A stretch of DNA of 21,758 nt from Willaertia magna (taxonomy: Eukaryota > Heterolobosea > Eutetramitea > Acrasida > Naegleriidae), in assembly GCA_902984215.1 (NCBI GenBank), contig CADWAF010004343.1, positions 1 through 21,758 on the forward strand, given 5' to 3'. This document shows positions 1 to 9,521 of this stretch, in pieces. The position numbers were made by a program, and so were the translations under genes. The notes beneath the pieces are model-generated. The model made no database searches. It was not told the origin of the DNA and was given only the letters and a program-made list of their open reading frames with translations. Every line of letters begins with the position of its first letter. Position 1 is the first letter of the stretch.

Positions 1-1411
1 ATGAACTAATTAATAAAAAAAAGAAAAATCAATAAATTTTAATAATAAACCAACAAATAAAAGACATGGAAATAATTATATATATAATAAAAAAAATCAG
101 AAATAGCTATATTAGTTTATTGTAAATGTTATTTAAAAGAATATAATTATAATTTTGTTTACATTTTTATTAGAAATGTCATTTAAAAAAAAAATATTAA
201 AAATTATTATTAAAAAATTGTTGTCTTTAAATAATGAATTTTTATAAAAAAAATTATTCAATAAAGTAAAATTTCTTTAAATAATTATTTTTTTTATTTT
301 TTTCTTTTTTTTAAATAAAATATTATCATTTTATAATTTAAAAACGTTAATAATTTTATAAAAAAAACAACAATTAATATTAAAAAACAATATTTTCAAC
401 TTTTAATATTTTAAACTTTAATTATTTAAAAAAGATTAATTATAAAAATAAAATAAATTTCTCTATTTTATTAAAAATTAAATAATATTAAAGTTTAAAA
501 TTTTTATTAGAATTATTATTTATATTTTTTAATTTTTTAGGCTTTTTTTATTAAAATAAAAATATATAATTAATTTTATGCAAATAAAATATTTTTATAT
601 AAATAATAAAAATTTTGTATCATTTTTTAATATTTTAAAAAAAAATTAAAATAAATTACTATTATTAATAACTTTATATTTTTTTAAAAAATTATTTACT
701 TTTAAAATCATAACATTAAATATAACATATTCTTGAATCTATTTATTGAATTATAATTTAAGATATATTAAATTATTTTTTAAAAAATCTTTTTAAATTT
801 TATTTAGATAATTATTTTTATTTTAATGATTTATTTATAAATATTTTTAACATTATTTGTATTATAATAAATAATTTTAAATGTTTTAATAAATAATGTT
901 TTTAAATAAATTATGAAAGTTAATTATTGTTTTAATTATAATATTTTATAAAAAACATAAAAAAATTTTAGCTTAAAAAGTATAAATTTATACAGTTTTT
1001 ATAATTTTAAAAATAAAATAAAAGAGTATAAATTTATACCTTTTTTATTCAACAAAAACAAAAAACAGTATAAATTTATATTGTTTTTGCTAATATTTTG
1101 ATGAATAAAAATGTTATTTTTATAAATGAAAAATAAAAATTTTATTAATTTAATTTAAAAACAAAATATTTTTACTTGTTTTAAACAAATTAAAATAATT
1201 TTAACATTAACATTAATAAATAAATGTTATTTATTACAAAAAACTGATATTTTTAACAAATTAAAGGTATTTTATTTTTTTTTATATTTTAACGTCTTTT
1301 AAATTTTAAATTTAAAACATACTCAAAAATTTTTAAACATTATTAATCATTTTCCTTTTGAAGTTTACCCGAGCATACTTTTTACGCACTAAATTTTACA
1401 GTACAAAAAAA
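1..1411. other. AT-rich non-coding region upstream of protease gene
   Basis: About 1.4 kb of extremely AT-rich sequence made largely of A and T runs. No open frame of useful length starts with ATG on either strand. It is much poorer in G and C than the coding regions. The only clear internal structure is a cluster of three copies of a 14-bp palindrome at 980-1081. Nothing else that I can read looks like a gene or structural RNA. It probably holds the promoter and 5' UTR of the protease gene at 1412, but I see no certain promoter element. Confidence 0.7.
980..1081. repeat. Three copies of a 14-bp palindrome
   Basis: The palindrome GTATAAATTTATAC occurs at 980-993 and 1026-1039. A third copy at 1068-1081 has one change in the last base. 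Spacing between starts is 46 and 42 bp. Each copy is flanked by an A-rich left arm and a T-rich right arm, so the inverted symmetry extends further; the third copy forms a near-perfect inverted repeat of about 26 bp. The cluster lies 330-430 bp upstream of the protease start codon. Homodimer binding sites, a hairpin in a long 5' UTR, or a chance product of AT richness are all possible. Three copies in about 100 bp make chance less attractive. Confidence 0.6.
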
Positions 1412-2683
1412 ATGAGAGATACAAGAACAGTTTGTGAAGTAATTTCTCATTTTGACCGCAATAGCTACGATGTAGTGAACGTTTCTGTGCTTGTGGTTAC
1501 AACAGAAGACACAATGTTCCTTAATACGAAACAAAATTTAGATATTGCAACTTCTGCTGCTCTTAATAACAAGCAAGATTCATTAATAACGGCTGCAAAG
1601 GGAGTTGTTAGAATTACCCAAAAAAAGAGCTTAATCTCAGGAACAGGCTTTTATTTGACTCCAGAAATTGTTGCAACTAATGGACATGTTTTAAATGATA
1701 TGGATCCCTCCGAATCCATGATATATTGGGGAAATGCAAGAACAAGAGAAATGGGCTTCTTGTTTGAACGGCTAGTTAAAAAGGAAATTACTGTTGAGGA
1801 ATGTATTTTGGCAGGACATGGACAGAATTTCAAAAACAGTAAAGTTAAAAGACCATCACTTGTTTACTTTGACGACAACGATTTACTAAAAGAGGCTGCT
1901 AATGACCCAGTTTTGGGATTTAAAGGTGATTATGATCTCTTTGACTTTACAATACTTAAGGTAATTCCCATTTCAAGGTTCCACAACGTTTTGTTTATCC
2001 CTTCAGCAGAAGAACTTGTAACTGGCGATCATATTGCTGTTTTGGGATATCCAGGCCATGAAGAGTTGAATTTAGATCATTACGAAAATTTTAATTTGAG
2101 TGCTGAGTATGTTGATTGGGTTCCTGAGTTTGAAAAACAAAAAGTTGCTTTTGGAGGTTTTGGACGTCTTTGTGCCAGTTTTGGATATGTACTTCCACAG
2201 TATAAGGAAAACTCTACAAGTGGATTATGGGAACAAGCAGGACAAGAAGATAAAAGATTTATCATTTCAAACGAAAATGTCTTCAAGGGAAGTTCTGGTA
2301 GTCCATTAATTAAAGTAAATTCATGTTATTCCCCAGAAAAGATTGACGGTTACAGTTTTGTTCCATTTAATGCAATTCACTTCTCAGGAGAATTTGTGGG
2401 ATGCAGTCAATGTTTAAAGGAATCAAAATTGTTAAGAAACATCGAGGCAAGTTCGACCTTTGGTTCGAGTAAATGGAAGTTTTGCAGTTGTTGCAAAAAT
2501 GAAAAAACACATGATAATTCTAGAGCATTTGCATATAACAGTTCTATTTCAGTTAATCACCCTCTCTTCATCAAAGCCTATGTTGCTTTTATTCTTCCAG
2601 AAATTGTAAAGTTGACAAATAATCAACTACCTTCAGCCCTAAAGGATTGGCTTGCCAAACATAAAGTTTCTGGTTACTTTTAA
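1412..2683 (+). CDS. Trypsin-fold (S1/HtrA-like) serine protease with Cys-rich insert
   Basis: Single-exon gene, 423 residues from the first in-frame ATG, which follows an A run as AT-rich protists prefer. The catalytic triad can be placed: His92 in TNGHVL after the GTGFYLTP strand, Asp178 in DYDLFDFTIL, and Ser295 in GSSGSP, which fits the GxSGxP loop. This is the trypsin-like fold shared by HtrA/Deg proteases and the Pfam Trypsin_2 group. No PDZ domain, signal peptide or membrane segment is apparent, so it is probably cytosolic or nuclear. After the active serine there is a segment with paired cysteines (Cys331/334 as CxxC, Cys358/360/361 as CxCC) that the core fold does not need; it may bind zinc. 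Substrate unknown. Fold confidence is good; proteolytic activity is inferred from the intact triad. Confidence 0.85.
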   Translation: MRDTRTVCEVISHFDRNSYDVVNVSVLVVTTEDTMFLNTKQNLDIATSAALNNKQDSLITAAKGVVRITQKKSLISGTGFYLTPEIVATNGHVLNDMDPSESMIYWGNARTREMGFLFERLVKKEITVEECILAGHGQNFKNSKVKRPSLVYFDDNDLLKEAANDPVLGFKGDYDLFDFTILKVIPISRFHNVLFIPSAEELVTGDHIAVLGYPGHEELNLDHYENFNLSAEYVDWVPEFEKQKVAFGGFGRLCASFGYVLPQYKENSTSGLWEQAGQEDKRFIISNENVFKGSSGSPLIKVNSCYSPEKIDGYSFVPFNAIHFSGEFVGCSQCLKESKLLRNIEASSTFGSSKWKFCSCCKNEKTHDNSRAFAYNSSISVNHPLFIKAYVAFILPEIVKLTNNQLPSALKDWLAKHKVSGYF

Positions 2684-3281
2684 ATTGGGTCCAAATGACC
2701 TTTTATTGTCATAGCACCACTTGTAAACTATTGCCAAGAATTACAAAAGGTTTTTTGAAAAATTCAATTCATCAACCAGTTAATTAAACTAAGAATTAAA
2801 AAGGTTTCTAGAAATGCACCACCTCTGAACAATAATATCAATTTGATTTTGATCGTTTCCTACTTTAATTTTTACATTCTTGTCATTGCCAATTACTGAG
2901 TTCTGTATTTCGAAAATTCTTATGAAAATGTCTCCGGTCTATTTTAAAATTATAAAAAATAAATGTTCAACAAGTAAAGTTTTTTTGTTTTCTTCATTAA
3001 ATTCACTAAGTTCAGTGTAGTCCAGTAGTTAAGTTTCCATAATACAAGTTAGTACAGTTCAATGTAAATAATAAATTTACAATTTCCTTTAGAAATATTA
3101 CAAAATAGTCTTTTTGGACCTCCATTAGAAATATTACGTAATATTTTCTCAATACAAAATTCTGCACAAATCACAACCCTAAATCCACTATAGTTCATCT
3201 TTAATTCTTTATTATACAAAAGGTTAACAGTTTTACTGTTCGGTGTTTACTATTACCACACCCTTTATTTATTAATCCCTC
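2684..3281. other. Intergenic region between convergent protease and coiled-coil genes
   Basis: About 600 bp separating the protease stop codon from the minus-strand stop at 3282. It is less AT-extreme than 1-1411, which raises the possibility of decayed or unrecognised coding sequence, entered separately at 2789-2938. I see no tRNA, no long ATG-started frame and no clear repeats. It should contain the 3' UTRs of both flanking genes. Confidence 0.5.
2789..2938 (-). pseudogene. Possible minus-strand exon or gene remnant
   Basis: On the minus strand a 49-codon open frame begins directly after TTTTAAAATAG and runs to TAG at 2789-2791. It reads like protein, with alternating hydrophobic and charged residues (GDIFIRIFEI, KNVKIKVGND). 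The same frame is open for roughly 30 codons upstream of the single TAG, also with protein-like composition (ELSEFNEENKKTLLVEH). This could be an exon preceded by a short intron, a gene inactivated by a stop, or a coincidence. No start codon or convincing GTAAGT donor was found, and I do not recognise a family. Confidence 0.2.
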
Positions 3282-4031
3282 TTAATGTTGTTGCTCGTCT
3301 TCCTTCTTTGTAATTTGGTTAATAGATTGTAGAGATGGCCTTTTCATGTTACTTTTTGGTTTAAGAGTTGGGGCAATAAATAGTTCACTCTCGTCAACAA
3401 ACGTTAATGGAATCTATTTTGTTAGATATTTTGTAAAGGACGTGAAGCAATTAAGTACTTACCCCGACGTTCTTTAATACATGGCAAAAATTAGGAAAAG
3501 AAAAGTTCACTTTAGATACAGTTTCATAAAGATCTTTCTTTTCCTTACTAGTGAAATCAGTTAATTGCAAATCTATCTTACACTTCTTTACGTATTTGCC
3601 GGCAATAGGCTGAACTGCAGGTGAATATTTTCTTTGAAATTGATGAAAGGAATACTCTGTCTTGGCATAATGAAGTTTAGGGGGAAACAAATTTAATTGA
3701 TGATCTAGTTCTTCTATTCTTGTTGAAATATTATCTAACCTTTCTAAGGCAAAATTATTTACTTTTTCTAAATGGTCCATCACCCTATTCAAAATACTTG
3801 GAATTTTCTCTCCTAGTTGTTTAAACATTAAATCCTTTTGATTTGATTCTGGAAAAGACACGGTAACAAAATTTAAAGTATCCTGTATTTCCTTTTCTAT
3901 TGCCTATATGAATTAAACAATTAATTTTTAATGTAAATAAAACTTACCTGTAAACCATTAATTCCGATCGCTAAACTTTCTTGTTCTACATCATCTACCC
4001 TTACCTCGCTTTCTTCTTCAACAGGCTTCAT
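3282..4031 (-). CDS. Three-exon coiled-coil protein, unknown family (218 aa)
   Basis: Exons on the minus strand: 3948-4031 (28 codons), 3463-3903 (147 codons) and 3282-3413 (43 codons plus TAA). Introns are 3904-3947 (44 nt, GTAAGT...ATAG) and 3414-3462 (49 nt, GTAAGT...ATAG, with a CTAAC branch-point-like motif). Both are phase 0, and joining keeps one frame throughout. The protein starts with an acidic segment (MKPVEEESE), then long amphipathic helices with heptad character around residues 28-110 (for example ALERLDNISTRIEELDHQL), and ends in a basic, polar tail. No catalytic motif, signal peptide or membrane segment is visible. The helical part faintly resembles the N-terminal helices of WASH/Scar/Abi-type proteins, but too weakly to name. 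It shares a 67-bp divergent promoter region with MSH6. Confidence 0.8.
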
Positions 4032-4098
4032 TTTTTGTAAATTTTTCTTTTAAAAAACCGGTTCTCGCAAGCGCTAGAATTTTTTAACGTGAAATAAA
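4032..4098. promoter_or_regulatory. Compact divergent promoter between coiled-coil gene and MSH6
   Basis: Only 67 bp separate the two start codons. Within otherwise A/T-rich DNA sits a GC-containing core with two 6-bp palindromes, ACCGGT at 4057-4062 and AGCGCT at 4070-4075, joined by TCTCGCA. Such a core in so short a spacer is the obvious place for a shared transcription-factor site. That it drives both genes is inference; no TATA element is evident. Confidence 0.5.
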
Positions 4099-7000
4099 AT
4101 GCCTGTCCAAACAAACCTGTACGATTTTGTTAAAAAGCCTTCTGCTTCATCTTCTAACAACAGTTCTACAACTTCAAATAAACCTTTAATATCGGAAGAA
4201 CAAAAACGTTTAGCTATGGAGAAGAGACAACAAAGAAAGAGTAGCGGCGATAGTCAAACAACTCTTCCTTTTACTAAACAAACTACGCTAAAAGTTCAAA
4301 CTCCTAATCCTAAAGATATAGCTATTAACGAAGAAGAAGAGACTTCATATACTGCACCGAAAAAGACAGTATTACCATCTCCTATAGGAGGTAAAAGTTC
4401 TTCTACAAAGAAAAAGAATACTTCAACAAAAAGAAAAAAACTAGACGACGATGACGATTTTAATCCTGAAGAAGACGAAGATGATGATTTTAATGGAATG
4501 GATTTAGATGAAGAGGAAGTAGAAGAAGAAGAAGTACCTAAAAAGAAAACTAAAAAGACCACAACTAAGAAGTCTACAAAGTCAACAAGTAAAAAATCTG
4601 CAACAAAAAGAACTACAAAAAAGAAGAAGAAAGATGAAAGTGACGATGATGACGATGGTAATTATAAATCTAAATATGCAACTACACAAAAGAAGAAGAA
4701 AAAAGATAAGGAAGACAGATTTCCTTTCTTAATAAATAGACAAGACGCAAATAGAAGAAAACCTGGGGATGAAGATTATGACCCTTCAACTCTATTTATC
4801 TCTACTGCCGATGAATGTACTTTAAGTGGTATGGAAAAACAATATTGGCAAATCAAAAAATATCACATGGATAAAATAGTTTTCTTTAAAAAAGGAAAAT
4901 TTTATGAATTATATGAAGAAGGTAAGTTAAATAATGTCACAATATAGTTGACCTTAATTTATATAATTTCAGATGCTGACATTGGAAAGAAAGAATTTGA
5001 CTTGAAAATGACTGAAAGAGTGAACATGAGAATGGTTGGTGTACCAGAAAGCTCTTTCAGAACTTGGGCAGCTAAATTTATTAATTTAGGTTATACAGTT
5101 GTTCGTGTAGAACAAATGGAAACTGCTGCAGAGAAAAAGAAAAGAAAAACTGAAAAAGGTTCAGCCAGTTCTTGTTTGGAGCGTAGTGTATGTGATATTG
5201 TAACCCTTGCCACAATTACTGATTTAGATTTATTACCTGATAGTTCTAATAATTATCTTTTATGCCTTAAAGAAGATATGATGAATCACAGATATGGTAT
5301 AACATTTGTAGATTTATCTACAGATAATTTTTTCATTGGTTATTTAGAGGATGACCAACATAGTACCCAATTCAATACATTAATTCACTCAATTAATCCA
5401 GTTGAAGTTTTATATGAACAAGGGCAGGTATCTGCAAATACTAAAAAGAATTTGAAAGTGAGTGAGAAAACATTTGTAAGACCAAAGAAGCCAACCCAAT
5501 CAGAAAAAGATTTTGCAGGTTTTCCATCAGCTGAAGTTACCAAAAGAGTATTAGAAATGGAAGATTATTTTCTTGATTCTACTTCCGGAAAAAACGAAAT
5601 TCCAGAAGCAATACAAAAGTTTTATAATAATGATATTGTTATGTCAAGCTTTGGATGTTGCTTGTTTTACCTTAAATACGTAAGTGTTAATTGTAATAGT
5701 TTTTAATTAATTCGATTGGTAGTTAAAAAAAGACGATGTTTTAAGAACTTCCAGTGCAACCTTTAAGGTTTATGATGGAAAAGTTGATATTGGTCACTTA
5801 ATTTTAGATGGACAAACTCTTGTCAATTTGGATGTTAAAATTAATTCTAGTACTGGTACAAAAGAAGGTACCCTCTTACAATTTATTGACCATACCTCTA
5901 CGGCTATGGGTAAGAGATTGCTGGAACAATGGGTTACTCGTCCTCTTAAGGATGTGAATGAAATCAACGACAGGTTGGATGCAATTGAAGATTTGGATAA
6001 TTTTGATGTTGATGGTATAAAGTCTGGACTATCTCAAATAAGAGATATTGACAGAATGTGCTCTTCTCTGTATAGAGAAGCAAGAAAAGAGAAAGAAGAA
6101 GTTATTTTCGATCCAAACGCTCCCAAAAGAAAGATTAAAACATATATCGACACTTTAGCCAACTTTAGAAAGTGTTATGATCTTATAAACAATTTACAAG
6201 ACCAAATTGGAAATATTAAATCAAATGCCTTAAAGAGAACACTTATAATTGACGATAATAGTGGTTTTCCAAATATTGATGAAATATTGTCAAGCTTCGA
6301 AAACAGTATAGATGTTGAAGAAGCTAAAGAAACAGGAATTATTGAACCAACAAGAGACCGTAAGTTTAATTGCTCTTAACCACTTTTTAATCCTAACAAT
6401 TCCACAGAAAATCCTGATTATTTTGAAATGGATGACGAGATGGAAACAATTAACAAAGAACTGGAAGATTTTTTGAGCGAAGTACAAAAGAAAATGAAGA
6501 GTAAAGATATTAAATATTCGAAACCAAAAAACAGTAATACATGGACTATAGAAATACCTATTGAACTTAAAGATAAAGTAATAGATGGTCTAAAGTATTC
6601 AAAAGCCAAGAAAAAATTTATTTCATATACTTCTCTCACTGTGGATAAAAAACTTGAACAATTAAAATTATTGGAAACTAAAAAGGAACAAATAAGAACA
6701 AGACAATTCAAATTTATTTTATCTAAATTTGGAGAACATGCTGCTATGTGGAAAAAAGTAGTTGATCGTATTTCTGAATTAGACTGCCTTATTTCTCTAT
6801 TTGCAGTTTCAAGAAGTGGAGTGTTTGTTAGACCAAGATTTATTACTTCTGAAAAACCAACTTTGAAGGTAACTCAATTAAGACATCCAACTGTAAAAAC
6901 AACTACATCAGAGTTTGTACCAAATAATATTACAATTGGAGATGATGATCCTACATGTATTATTGTAACTGGAGTAAGTAGTTTAAACTTTTTTATTTTA

Positions 7001-7832
7001 TTAATTCTTTTTTAAGCCTAATATGGGTGGTAAAAGTACAATCCTTAGATCTTCATGCATAGTTATCATATTAGCTCAACTTGGGTGTTACGTTCCTGCT
7101 GAGGATTGTGAAATGACAATAGTAGATAGAATTTTCACACGTATTGGTGCTAATGACAGAATAATGGCTGGTGAATCTACATTTATGGTTGAATTGACAG
7201 AAACATCAAACATTTTACGCCATGCCACTAAAAATTCTTTAGTTATTTTAGATGAATTAGGAAGAGGAACATCAACCCACGATGGTTACGCAATTGCTTG
7301 TGCAGTTGTCCAATATATTGCAGACTACATTGGATGTGCTTGTCTTTTCAGTACACACTACTATGAGTTGACTGAAGAATTAAAATTCCACCCCAACATT
7401 GCCATGTATCAAATGTTATGTGCTGTAGATAAAGATGAAGAAGGCAAAATATTAGAAGTAACATTCCTCTATGAATTCGTTAAGGGAGTATGTGAAAAAT
7501 CATATGGTATTCAAGTGGCAAAGAAAGCTGGTGTTCCAATAGAAGTTGTAGAGCAAGCATCTGCTATTGCTGAAGCATTTGAAAAGACAATGAGAGAGAA
7601 AAAACCAATATGTTATGATGATGTCACAGAAGAACAATATGAAATATTAGAAAGGGCTAAAGTATTTGCAACACAATTATCTCAAAATCCTAATATTGAT
7701 AGAGAAGAATTATTGGGAGCACTTAAAATTCTTCAATCAGAAATTTTAAAGAGCTACAGTAGTTATACTGCATTAATAGAAGAAAAGGAAGCAATAGAAA
7801 ACTTACCAATGGAAGAAGAAGAAATTGAATAA
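4099..7832 (+). CDS. MSH6: DNA mismatch repair protein MSH6 (MutS-alpha subunit)
   Basis: MSH6 pairs with MSH2 to recognise base mismatches and small loops in the nucleus. Five exons (4099-4921, 4973-5679, 5723-6359, 6408-6973, 7017-7832) join in frame to 1182 residues; introns are 43-51 nt with GTAAG donors. Visible features: a PCNA-interacting box at residues 4-11 (QTNLYDFV); a long disordered tail (about 12-215) of alternating acidic and Lys-rich runs that should act as nuclear localisation sequence; the mismatch-binding FYE motif at 268-270; Walker A GPNMGGKST at 911-919; Walker B LVILDELGRG with Asp990-Glu991; and the STHYYEL switch with His1025. The FYE motif separates MSH6 from MSH2. 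I see no PWWP domain. Length is close to yeast MSH6. The first intron interrupts the codon just after the FYE segment. Confidence 0.97.
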
Positions 7833-7994
7833 GTTATTCTATTTATTCAATCCATACTACTTACTATTTGTAAACATATGTATAACGTTATCAAATATGA
7901 TGTGTTTGTAAAGAATTATAAATCATAATCCCACAATTCATCATTCCACGAAAAACAACTTCAACAAAAAATTTAAAAAAATTAAAAAAAAAAA

Positions 7995-9503
7995 ATGCTT
8001 TCAACACATTCCACATTAAAAAAAACTTTCCGAAGCAACAACAATCTTTTCTTTTTAAACAATCACAACAACAATAATATCTTGTGTAAAAGTATTAAAA
8101 ATAATAAAAATAACAATATAAAATACTTTTCAACACATTTAAATCATTTACATAAAAAAAAAACAGAAACAACAACTATTCATATAAAATATGATCCAAG
8201 AAAAGAAAAGGCTCCAAAAAAACATTTTATTGAACAACAAATACAAATAAATAAAATAAATTCAACACAAAATACAATTAATGAATTTAATGATTTAATT
8301 TTAGAAGTTGATGTAAATAAAATTACAAAAGATTATTTAATGGATTTGGATAAATTTTATTTAAACAAATTACAAACAAATTTACAAACAAATTTAAAAG
8401 ATAGTTTACAAAATAATAATTTACAAAGTAATTTACAAAATAATTTAAAAGATAAATTAATGAAACCAATTGAAAATAAAGAAGAAATATTTTTATTTAA
8501 TAATTTAATGGATAAAAATTTTATTTTAAAAAGTAAAGAATTTTTACAAAAACATAATTTACAAAAAATACCAATTTCAATGTTCATAAAAGGAATGACA
8601 CATATTTCCTTTTTAACACCAACAAATAATAATAATAAAAATTATTGTAATGATGATTTTCAATTAATTGGTGGACAATTATTTACAACTCTTTGTAATA
8701 AATTTATGTATTTATTTTTAAAATTTAGAGAATTTAAAAATAAAAATTTAGAAAAGAATTTAAGATGGTTTTTAGAAGATGCTTTAAAAGTTGAAAAGAA
8801 AGATATTTTATATGATATGCAATTTAATTTTTTTAATAAATTAAGAAATGATATTATGGTTGCTTGTTTAAATAAAATTGAATTAAATAATTTTGTATTA
8901 TTTGATACAAATAGAATTAAAGAAGAATCTAATTATTTTTTATTAAATAATAATGATAGTGGTGATGATGATAAACTTGTTGGAAAGATTAGTATTGAAA
9001 CACAATTAGAGTTATTAGCAAAGGCTAATGCATTTCGTAGTTTATTATATTTAATTGATACATATTATGATTTTGAAACTTGTTCAAAATTTTTTGAGAT
9101 GAATGTTCTTCCTACAATGGTTGAATATATTCAAAGAGAAACTTTAGTTTTAGATGAAAATACTCATTATCCAGAATTATTATTTAATTTTTTAAATGAA
9201 AATAAAGAATTAAAAGATAAATTTTATATTGAATATAGATTTTTAAATGAATTTAGAGATATTGATAATAAAAAGAAGATATTAGTTGGATTATTTGTTA
9301 ATGATAAAGAATGGGAAAGTGAATTAGCTTTTAATTACACAGAAGCAAAGTTTTTGTTAGCAAAGAGATTTTATGAATCTTTACGAAGAAATCCAGTGAG
9401 AATGAGACACTTAGTTCAATCAATTTCAAATATTGCCTATGTTCACTCTTTAGAGAAATTGACAGAACAACCTAAACATAAGAAGAGAGTAAAAAAGGAA
9501 TAA
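7995..9503 (+). CDS. Hypothetical Asn/Lys-rich protein, probably mitochondrial (502 aa)
   Basis: Single-exon gene of 502 residues, starting at an ATG after a long A run, 162 bp downstream of MSH6 on the same strand. The N-terminus (MLSTHSTLKKTFRSN) is rich in Ser, Thr and basic residues with no acids, and a second such stretch near residue 45 (IKYFSTHL) looks like a presequence end, so mitochondrial import is plausible. Residues 1-160 are low complexity. A Leu-Gln-Asn repeat occupies about 127-155 (units like LQTNLQTNL and LQNNLKDKL). From about 180 on the sequence is mostly predicted helix without low complexity and is probably a folded helical domain. I do not recognise a family and see no catalytic motif. 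The tail is basic (KKRVKKE). Confidence 0.8.
   Translation: MLSTHSTLKKTFRSNNNLFFLNNHNNNNILCKSIKNNKNNNIKYFSTHLNHLHKKKTETTTIHIKYDPRKEKAPKKHFIEQQIQINKINSTQNTINEFNDLILEVDVNKITKDYLMDLDKFYLNKLQTNLQTNLKDSLQNNNLQSNLQNNLKDKLMKPIENKEEIFLFNNLMDKNFILKSKEFLQKHNLQKIPISMFIKGMTHISFLTPTNNNNKNYCNDDFQLIGGQLFTTLCNKFMYLFLKFREFKNKNLEKNLRWFLEDALKVEKKDILYDMQFNFFNKLRNDIMVACLNKIELNNFVLFDTNRIKEESNYFLLNNNDSGDDDKLVGKISIETQLELLAKANAFRSLLYLIDTYYDFETCSKFFEMNVLPTMVEYIQRETLVLDENTHYPELLFNFLNENKELKDKFYIEYRFLNEFRDIDNKKKILVGLFVNDKEWESELAFNYTEAKFLLAKRFYESLRRNPVRMRHLVQSISNIAYVHSLEKLTEQPKHKKRVKKE
8373..8459 (+). repeat. Short Leu-Gln/Lys-Asn tandem repeat within the 502-aa protein
   Basis: The DNA repeats imperfect units of about 12-15 bp around TTACAAACAAAT and TTACAAAATAAT, ending in TTAAAAGATA. 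It encodes residues 127-155 as repeated N-L-Q/K units. It is probably a replication-slippage expansion in a low-complexity linker. Confidence 0.6.
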
Positions 9504-9521
9504 ATAAAAATACAAGTTTAT
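9504..9521. other. 18-bp spacer between convergent stop codons
   Basis: The stop codons of the 502-residue gene (plus) and the giant repeat gene (minus) are only 18 bp apart. AATAAA-like sequence is present in both orientations (AATAAATAAAAAT on plus, AAATAAAC on minus). The 3' UTRs must therefore overlap or be extremely short, and each cleavage signal may lie in or beside the other gene's coding end. Confidence 0.6.

Noticed and set aside
980..1081. CRISPR-like array of spaced repeats
   Set aside because: Eukaryotic nuclear context, only three palindromes of 14 bp, and spacers that are plain AT-rich sequence.
1358..1411. Extension of the protease upstream to a TTG codon at 1358
   Set aside because: TTG is not a normal nuclear eukaryotic start, and the first ATG at 1412 sits behind an A run. 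The extra 18 residues are not needed for the fold.
1..1411. Transposon or mitochondrial insertion suggested by the extreme AT content
   Set aside because: No terminal repeats, transposase-like frame or organelle gene is visible. Intergenic DNA of AT-rich protists commonly looks like this.
4135..4290. A second PCNA-interacting box in MSH6 (QTTLPFT near residue 54)
   Set aside because: The aromatic residue is one position too early for the QxxLxxF spacing, unlike the good match at residues 4-11.
4296..4562. Minus-strand Ser/Phe-rich frame inside MSH6 exon 1
   Set aside because: Antisense shadow of the Asp/Glu/Lys-rich MSH6 tail.
6428..6711. Separate gene starting at ATG 6428 or on the opposite strand in the MSH6 middle
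   Set aside because: The region joins in frame through a 48-nt GTAAG...CAG intron with a CTAAC branch motif to the MSH6 exons on both sides, so it is exon 4, not its own gene.
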